Of a stretch of 64,000 nt of DNA, positions 59,082-64,000 are shown piece by piece. The stretch lies in the NCBI RefSeq assembly GCF_004135585.1, contig NZ_CP035501.1, forward strand, positions 5,403,501-5,467,500. The letters run 5' to 3'. Position 1 is the first letter of the stretch. Each line of letters starts with the position of its first letter. The position numbers were made by a program, and so were the translations under genes. This DNA is from Sphingosinicella sp. BN140058 (lineage in GTDB: Bacteria > Pseudomonadota > Alphaproteobacteria > Sphingomonadales > Sphingomonadaceae). The notes below the pieces were generated by a model. It searched no databases and was not told the DNA's origin. It was given only the letters and a program-made list of their open reading frames with translations.

Positions 59082-60292
59082 ATCCTCGGAGAGCGCACCC
59101 GCTCCGCTTTGTAGCCGAAGCCGATCAGAGCGGCGGGCACGATGCGGAGCATCGGAAAGCGATCGAGTAGACGAAGCGGCAGCGGTGGTTTCACCGCTGC
59201 CGTTTTCCGTTCCAGCAGCGGCGCGATGATGGCGCGCTGTGCCGCGGCCTGCGCGACCTGGATCAGGCGGACGGCGGCAATCCTCCGGCTCTGGACGCGG
59301 GCAAGCAGCGGATCCGGATCTTCGCCGCGCGCCATCGGACCGGCCAGGATGTTCGCGGCCGCGACCGCGTCCTGCACCGCGACGTTGATGCCGACGCCGC
59401 CGATCGGCGACATTGCGTGGGCGGCGTCGCCGATCACCAGAAGCCCGGGCCGGTGCCAGGTTTCCAGCCGATCCAGGGTCACGGTCAGCAGCTTGACATC
59501 GTCCCAGCTGCCGACGGCGCCGATCTGCCCCGCCACCATCGGTGCGGCGGCGACGACTTCGGCCCGGAACGCGTCGATGCCGCGGCCACGGACCTGCTCC
59601 GCCTCCCCCTTCGCGAACACCCAGGCGCATTGCCAATAATCGCCGCGATCGATCATCGCGATGATCCGGCCGGGCGCGAAGATGCCGGTGGTGTCGTTTT
59701 CGGCGCCTCGCGTCTTCGGAACCCGAAACCAGAAGACGTCCATCGGCGCACCGAGATCGCGCACCTTGAGCTCCGCCGCATCGCGAAGCACCGAGCGGCG
59801 GCCATCTGAAGCAATGACGAGCCGTGCGCGCAGCACCTGCTCCTTACCGCCATGCCGACAGCGGACACCGCCGACACGCGCGCCGTCGAAGACCAGTCCC
59901 GTCGCCTCGGTCTCGACCATCAGCCGGAAGCCCGGGTAGGCACGCGCTTCGTCCGCGACGAAATCCAGGAAATGCCATTGCGGCATCATCGCGATGAAGT
60001 TCCAGCGCGGGTCGAAACGCGAAAAGTCGCCGATCTCGAAATGCCGACCGCCGACCAGCGCGCCGATGCTGTGCACCTTGTCGTGCGGCCGCGCGAGGAA
60101 GCGCTCGGTGAGCCCGAGGTCGGCGATGATCCTCAGGGTCGACGGGTGAACCGTATCGCCGCGAAAATCGCGCAGGAAATCGGCATGCTTCTCGATCACC
60201 GTCACGTCGAGGCCGGCGCGGGCGAACAGCAGCCCGGCAATCATGCCGGCCGGTCCGCCGCCGACGATCAGGATCTCGCTTTCGCCACGCAC
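59078..60292 (-). CDS. FAD-dependent monooxygenase (UbiH/PHBH type)
   Basis: A 404-residue flavoprotein from a GTG at 60292. The dinucleotide fold [21 protein letters not shown] is at the very N-terminus. The DG-type motif appears as [17 protein letters not shown], and the GD motif in [26 protein letters not shown]. This architecture is shared by aromatic-ring hydroxylases, ubiquinone hydroxylases and halogenase-like enzymes; the substrate cannot be read from the sequence. A TTG 36 bp upstream would overlap the divergent antiporter gene. No pathway neighbours. Confidence 0.9.
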   Translation of the reverse strand: MRGESEILIVGGGPAGMIAGLLFARAGLDVTVIEKHADFLRDFRGDTVHPSTLRIIADLGLTERFLARPHDKVHSIGALVGGRHFEIGDFSRFDPRWNFIAMMPQWHFLDFVADEARAYPGFRLMVETEATGLVFDGARVGGVRCRHGGKEQVLRARLVIASDGRRSVLRDAAELKVRDLGAPMDVFWFRVPKTRGAENDTTGIFAPGRIIAMIDRGDYWQCAWVFAKGEAEQVRGRGIDAFRAEVVAAAPMVAGQIGAVGSWDDVKLLTVTLDRLETWHRPGLLVIGDAAHAMSPIGGVGINVAVQDAVAAANILAGPMARGEDPDPLLARVQSRRIAAVRLIQVAQAAAQRAIIAPLLERKTAAVKPPLPLRLLDRFPMLRIVPAALIGFGYKAERVRSPRI

Positions 60293-60329
60293 GGGCTGAC
60301 ATTCGCGCGATCCGGTGCATAAAGGCAAG

Positions 60330-62114
60330 ATGGCCGCCCAATTTCAGACGACCCCTCTCAGCGACGCTCTCGTGATTCTCGGTGCCGCCGGCATCGTCAT
60401 CCCCGCTTTCGCCCGTTTTCGCGTGAGTCCCGTTATCGGGTTCATCCTCGTCGGCATCCTCGCCGGTCCGAAGGGACTGGGATCGCTGGTCGGCGACAAT
60501 CCGTGGCTCGGCTATTTCACGATCACCAATCCGCACGCGATCGAGCCGTTCGCGGAATTCGGCATCATCCTGTTGCTCTTCTCGATCGGGCTCGAGCTCA
60601 GCTTCAAGCGCCTCTGGGGCATGCGACGCCTGGTCTTCGGCCTCGGCGCCGCCGAACTGCTGCTGTCGGCGCTGATCGTCGGCGGCGCGCTCTTCGTCCT
60701 CGGTCAATCCTGGGGCGGTGCCGCCGGCCTCGGGCTGGCGCTGGCCTTGTCGTCCACCGCTCTGGTGTTGCCGATGGTCGGCACGAGCAGCGCGGTCGGG
60801 CGCTCCGCCTTCGCCATGCTGCTGTTCGAGGATCTGGCGATCGTCCCGATCATCTTCTTCCTCGGCGCACTGGCGCCGCAGGCCTCGGGGGACGGATGGA
60901 TGTCGCTTGGCCGCACCATCATCCTGGGGGCGGCGGTGATCGGCGCGATGCTGGTGCTCGGCCGCATCCTGCTGCCGCGCCTGTTCGGGCAGGCCGCACG
61001 CACCAAGAGCCCCGAATTGTTTCTCTCCGTCAGCCTGCTGGTGGTAATCGTCGCCAGTCTCGCCAGCGCCGCTGTCGGTCTTTCCGCCATCGTCGGCGCA
61101 ATCGTCGCCGGTATCCTGATTGCCGAAACCGATTATTCGAACGAAGTCGAGGTGATCACTGCGCCGTTTCGCGGTCTCGCGCTCGGCGTGTTCCTCATCA
61201 CCGTCGGCATGGGCCTCGATGTCCGTCAGGTGCTGGCCCAGTGGGAGATTCTGCTCCTCGCGCTGATCGCGATCGTGCTGGTCAAAGCAGGCGTCACCTT
61301 CCTGCTCCTGCGCCTTTCCGGCGCGCGCAAGGCAGTGGCCGCCGAAACCGGACTGCTCATGGCGTCGCCGTCGGAAACCACCCTCATCGTTTTGACCACG
61401 GCAATGGCGGCCGGTTTGATCAGCGCCCAGACCGCAGCCTTCTGGACGATCGTCACCGCGCTCGGCCTTACCATCACGCCGCTGCTGGCGCGGATCGGCC
61501 GCGATGCGGCGCGACGGGTGGATGTCGGCGGCGACCTCGATGTGCCTCCGCAGGATCTACAGGGTGCCACGCAACGGGTGGTCGTGATCGGCTTCGGGCG
61601 CGTCGGTCGCCTCGTCGCCGACATGCTGACGACCCACGGCCGCGCCTATGTCGCGGTCGATTCCAACATCGACAACGTTGCCGCAGCACGGCGTGCCGGA
61701 TTCCCGATCCTGTTCGGCGACGTGTCCCGCCCCGAATTGATGGATCGGCTCCATCTCGGCAGCGCCACCGCTTTGGTGCTGACCATGGATGATCCGGTGC
61801 TGACCGTGCGGCTGACCAAGAAGGTGCGAGCATGGTGCCCCGGCCTCACCATCGTCGCGCGTGCGCGGGACGCCGGCCACGCCGCCGAGCTCTACCGCGC
61901 CGGCGCCACCGACGCAGTGCCGGAGACGCTGGAAGCCTCGCTGCAATTGTCGGAGGCGGTGCTGGTCGAGCTCGGCATCGCAATGGGCCCGGTGATCGCC
62001 TCGATCCACGAAAAGCGGGCCGAACTCCGCAAGGAGATCATGGAGCAGGGCGACCTCAGCCGGGAACCGGCGCTCGGTAGACGCCGGCTGAGAGACGCCG
62101 TTCGCTCGAGCTGA
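60330..62114 (+). CDS. Monovalent cation:proton antiporter with RCK domain (KefB/YbaL type)
   Basis: A 594-residue CPA2-family transporter. The first ~390 residues form about 12 membrane helices (FAEFGIILLLFSIGLELS, LALALSSTALVLPMVG, LLFEDLAIVPIIFFLG are family motifs). A TrkA-N/RCK domain follows from about 410, with VVVIGFGRVGRLVADML as the NAD(H)-binding fold. It likely exchanges K+ or Na+ for H+. ATG at 60330 preceded by AAAGG; GTG at 60315 is possible. The 3' end overlaps the convergent kinase gene by 59 bp. Confidence 0.93.
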   Translation: MAAQFQTTPLSDALVILGAAGIVIPAFARFRVSPVIGFILVGILAGPKGLGSLVGDNPWLGYFTITNPHAIEPFAEFGIILLLFSIGLELSFKRLWGMRRLVFGLGAAELLLSALIVGGALFVLGQSWGGAAGLGLALALSSTALVLPMVGTSSAVGRSAFAMLLFEDLAIVPIIFFLGALAPQASGDGWMSLGRTIILGAAVIGAMLVLGRILLPRLFGQAARTKSPELFLSVSLLVVIVASLASAAVGLSAIVGAIVAGILIAETDYSNEVEVITAPFRGLALGVFLITVGMGLDVRQVLAQWEILLLALIAIVLVKAGVTFLLLRLSGARKAVAAETGLLMASPSETTLIVLTTAMAAGLISAQTAAFWTIVTALGLTITPLLARIGRDAARRVDVGGDLDVPPQDLQGATQRVVVIGFGRVGRLVADMLTTHGRAYVAVDSNIDNVAAARRAGFPILFGDVSRPELMDRLHLGSATALVLTMDDPVLTVRLTKKVRAWCPGLTIVARARDAGHAAELYRAGATDAVPETLEASLQLSEAVLVELGIAMGPVIASIHEKRAELRKEIMEQGDLSREPALGRRRLRDAVRSS

Positions 62115-64000
62115 AGGGCGCCGCCGGCGCCGCACCGGCCCGGCCGACCTGCGCCCGCTCGGCGCGCAGGAAGAACGGCAGCTGCGCGCGCTCCGGCGCG
62201 ATCAGCTCGATCTCCAGCAGGCAGTCGAGGAGGTCGGCCGGGCCGGCGTCCGCCGTCGCGGAGCAGGACCGCGCCGCATCGATCCAGGCGCACGCTCCGG
62301 TCAGTTGATGGAGCCGAAGATGCGCAAAGCCCTGACGGGCGCGATGGCCGGACCGGGGTGCCGAGTGCGCGCGCCGTTTGAAATCTTCTTCCTCGAACGC
62401 GCGGTGCGCATCGGCCCACAGCCAGACGTCGCCGTCGGCGGGCGCGAGCGCGCCCAAAGCCTGCCGCAGCCTCTCGGACGCGACGAGCGCAGGCGTGTCG
62501 CAGAGGGCCAGCTGGGCGTGCAGCCAGGCTGCGTCCTTCTCTGTCTCTCCTGAACAATCCTGCCCGATCGCCGACGATACCCATGCGAGAAGCGGCCCGT
62601 GATCGATTGCGCCATGCGCCGGACCTTTCAGCAGCGTCGCCGCAGCAACCAGGGCGCATGCGCGCGCGGGGCCGGCCGCCAACGCGGAAGCGCTTGCCAG
62701 GAAATCGTCGATCGCGCTTTGCTCGCCGCGGGCATCGGAGGCCGCGCGAGCGACCTGCGCGGAAACGAAGGATGCGGATTGGCCTGGGCGCGCACGCGCC
62801 GCCAGAATCCGGGCGGCCGCCAGGAGCTCGCAATCCTCCAGTGCGATCGCGGCTCGCAGAGCAAACCAGGCATGCAGCACCGGGTCACCGCGGGGCCGGC
62901 CGAGCCGGCGAACCGCGTCGAGACGACGGCCGAGCGCATTGCCGGTCGTGACTGACGTCCGATCGCACGTCCGAGCCATCGGCGCGGCGCGCGCCCAACT
63001 TGCCGCAAGCGCCGCGACATCCGGGAAGCGGCGCTCCGGCTGCTTTGCAAGGCCGCGTTCCAGGATCGCCTCGGCATCGGGCCACGCGGCGACCCCACGT
63101 GCGGCGAACGGCAGCGGGTGACGCTCGACGATAGAGCGCAGCAGCGTCTCCTGCACCGCCGCCGCGTCCTGCGGGTGCTCTCCCGTGGCGAGCAGATAGG
63201 CGAGAACGCACAGGCCATATTGCTCCGACCGTGCGGAGGCGGGCGGGGGCAGCCGGCCTTCGAGCAGGGCCAGTGCCATGTCCGGATCGTGGAAGTGCGG
63301 GATCCCGGTCCGCGGCGCCGCGTCCGCCGCGTCGATCGGCACCGCCGCGCCGAAATCAAGGATCACCACGCGTCCGTCGGGCCGCACCAGGATATTGCCG
63401 GTGTGAACGTCGCCGTGAAGGATCCCCGCAGCGTGCAGCCGGGCATAGGCGGCGAACATGCGACCGATCAGCGCGTGGAGTCCCGTCCGATCGCGCGCTG
63501 CCCTTGCCTGCCGCGCGGCGGCGGCGATGCTGGTTCCCTCGCACCACTCCATCGCGATGAAGGCGCGGCCCTCGATGGTGCCATGATCGAAAAGCTTCGG
63601 GCTGTCGGCCCCGCCAAGCCGGGCGAGCGTCCGCGCCTCGTTGGCAAGCGATGCGGCCACACCGGCACGATCGTCGCGCGCGATCTTCAACGCTGCGGGC
63701 GCGCCGCTCGGACAGCGTGCACGGTAGACCTCGACGTCGTCCAGGGACCGGACCAGTGCCTGGATCTCATACGCACCGAACGCCTGGCCCGATCCCAGAC
63801 TCGGCTCCGGCGCGGCCGTGGCGGCGGCGTCGGAGTCGATGGGAACGAGAATGCCGCCCGTGATCAGCGCGGCGAGCGCATCGAAGGCGTGATCCAGTAC
63901 GGTTTCGGGCTCCTGCGCCCGTAGCCTGCTGAAACGCAGCACTGCGTCGGTGATCAAGCTTGGCGTTCGAAATTGGTCGAGCAACGCCGCCAGAGGCTCG
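62056..64000 (-). CDS. Protein-kinase-domain protein with helical C-terminal region (5' end outside window)
   Basis: The reading frame is open to the right edge, so the N-terminus is missing; about 648 codons are visible. A helical segment (LITDAVLRFSRLRAQEPETVLDHAFDALAALI) comes first. The kinase fold follows, with the ALKIAR lysine, HGDVHTGNILV catalytic loop and VILDFG metal loop, all intact. The remaining ~310 residues are Ala-rich helical repeats with ADLLDCLLEIELIAPERAQLPFF near the end. The layout recalls kinase-cyclase lanthipeptide synthetases (LanL type), but no zinc-ligand Cys/His of an active LanC domain is seen. Function is unassigned; an isolated TTG at 63984 is not taken as the start. 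Confidence 0.75.
   Translation of the reverse strand, partial: EPLAALLDQFRTPSLITDAVLRFSRLRAQEPETVLDHAFDALAALITGGILVPIDSDAAATAAPEPSLGSGQAFGAYEIQALVRSLDDVEVYRARCPSGAPAALKIARDDRAGVAASLANEARTLARLGGADSPKLFDHGTIEGRAFIAMEWCEGTSIAAAARQARAARDRTGLHALIGRMFAAYARLHAAGILHGDVHTGNILVRPDGRVVILDFGAAVPIDAADAAPRTGIPHFHDPDMALALLEGRLPPPASARSEQYGLCVLAYLLATGEHPQDAAAVQETLLRSIVERHPLPFAARGVAAWPDAEAILERGLAKQPERRFPDVAALAASWARAAPMARTCDRTSVTTGNALGRRLDAVRRLGRPRGDPVLHAWFALRAAIALEDCELLAAARILAARARPGQSASFVSAQVARAASDARGEQSAIDDFLASASALAAGPARACALVAAATLLKGPAHGAIDHGPLLAWVSSAIGQDCSGETEKDAAWLHAQLALCDTPALVASERLRQALGALAPADGDVWLWADAHRAFEEEDFKRRAHSAPRSGHRARQGFAHLRLHQLTGACAWIDAARSCSATADAGPADLLDCLLEIELIAPERAQLPFFLRAERAQVGRAGAAPAAPFSSSERRLSAGVYRAPVPG

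Overview
The window is GC-rich (about two thirds G+C), densely coded alphaproteobacterial chromosome, most likely from a member of the Sphingomonadaceae (Sphingomonas or a close genus). The reasons are an E1-beta pyruvate dehydrogenase subunit fused to a lipoyl domain, a bamA-ompH-fabZ cluster with no lpx genes (sphingomonads carry glycosphingolipids instead of LPS), a yqeY-dnaG-rpoD cluster, DUF3618 and DUF4170 genes, general-stress promoters of the GGAAC-N17-GGTT type, and the dispersed GCTGAGCTTGTCGAAGC repeat. I see no prophage, insertion sequence, CRISPR array or rRNA. Most of the window is core genome; accessory material is limited to a short nuclease-bearing repeat element and a few orphan genes.

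Layout. 1-7.7 kb: end of a DOMON-like gene, tyrS, recG, then sdhE-mfd. 7.7-12.1 kb: an EAL-domain protein coupled to a small beta-rich unknown, nadK, tRNA-Asn and a stress-promoter-driven hemerythrin gene. 12.1-21.1 kb: secA, a GFA-family gene, an EF-hand protein, a squalene/phytoene-synthase-like protein, pdhA-pdhB, an ftsB-like gene and eno. 21.2-23.9 kb: a four-gene stress/envelope operon, a DUF4170 gene and REP-like repeats. 23.9-29.7 kb (minus strand): carA, carB, greA and a rhomboid gene. 29.8-34.7 kb: yqeY, a DUF559 nuclease gene bracketed by 35-bp inverted repeats, dnaG and rpoD. 34.9-38.5 kb: an unknown, an orphan MoxR ATPase, a secreted unknown, a GNAT acetyltransferase and rpmE. 38.6-43.2 kb: a cobalamin riboswitch followed by a complete B12 uptake operon (TonB-dependent receptor, binding protein, permease, ATPase). 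43.2-54.4 kb (minus strand): rpsB, tsf, pyrH, frr, uppS, cdsA, dxr, rseP, bamA, ompH, fabZ. 54.6-64 kb: a membrane protein with a palindromic operator, a tiny membrane protein, psd-pssA, icd, a FAD monooxygenase, a KefB-type antiporter and the 3' part of a kinase-domain protein that runs off the right edge.

How the parts work together. pyrH to fabZ link nucleotide supply, ribosome recycling, undecaprenyl and phospholipid precursors, the MEP pathway, envelope proteolysis, outer-membrane protein assembly and fatty-acid synthesis; psd-pssA complete phosphatidylethanolamine synthesis from the CDP-diacylglycerol made by cdsA. The B12 operon is governed as a unit by its riboswitch. The hemerythrin gene and the 21.3-kb operon share the same promoter architecture and probably the same stress sigma factor.

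The best candidate for something not well described is the 417-bp unit at 30303-30719: a small DUF559 endonuclease gene between near-perfect 35-bp inverted repeats, set between yqeY and dnaG. It looks like a minimal nuclease-linked repeat element. The truncated kinase-domain protein at the right edge also merits a look with more flanking sequence.
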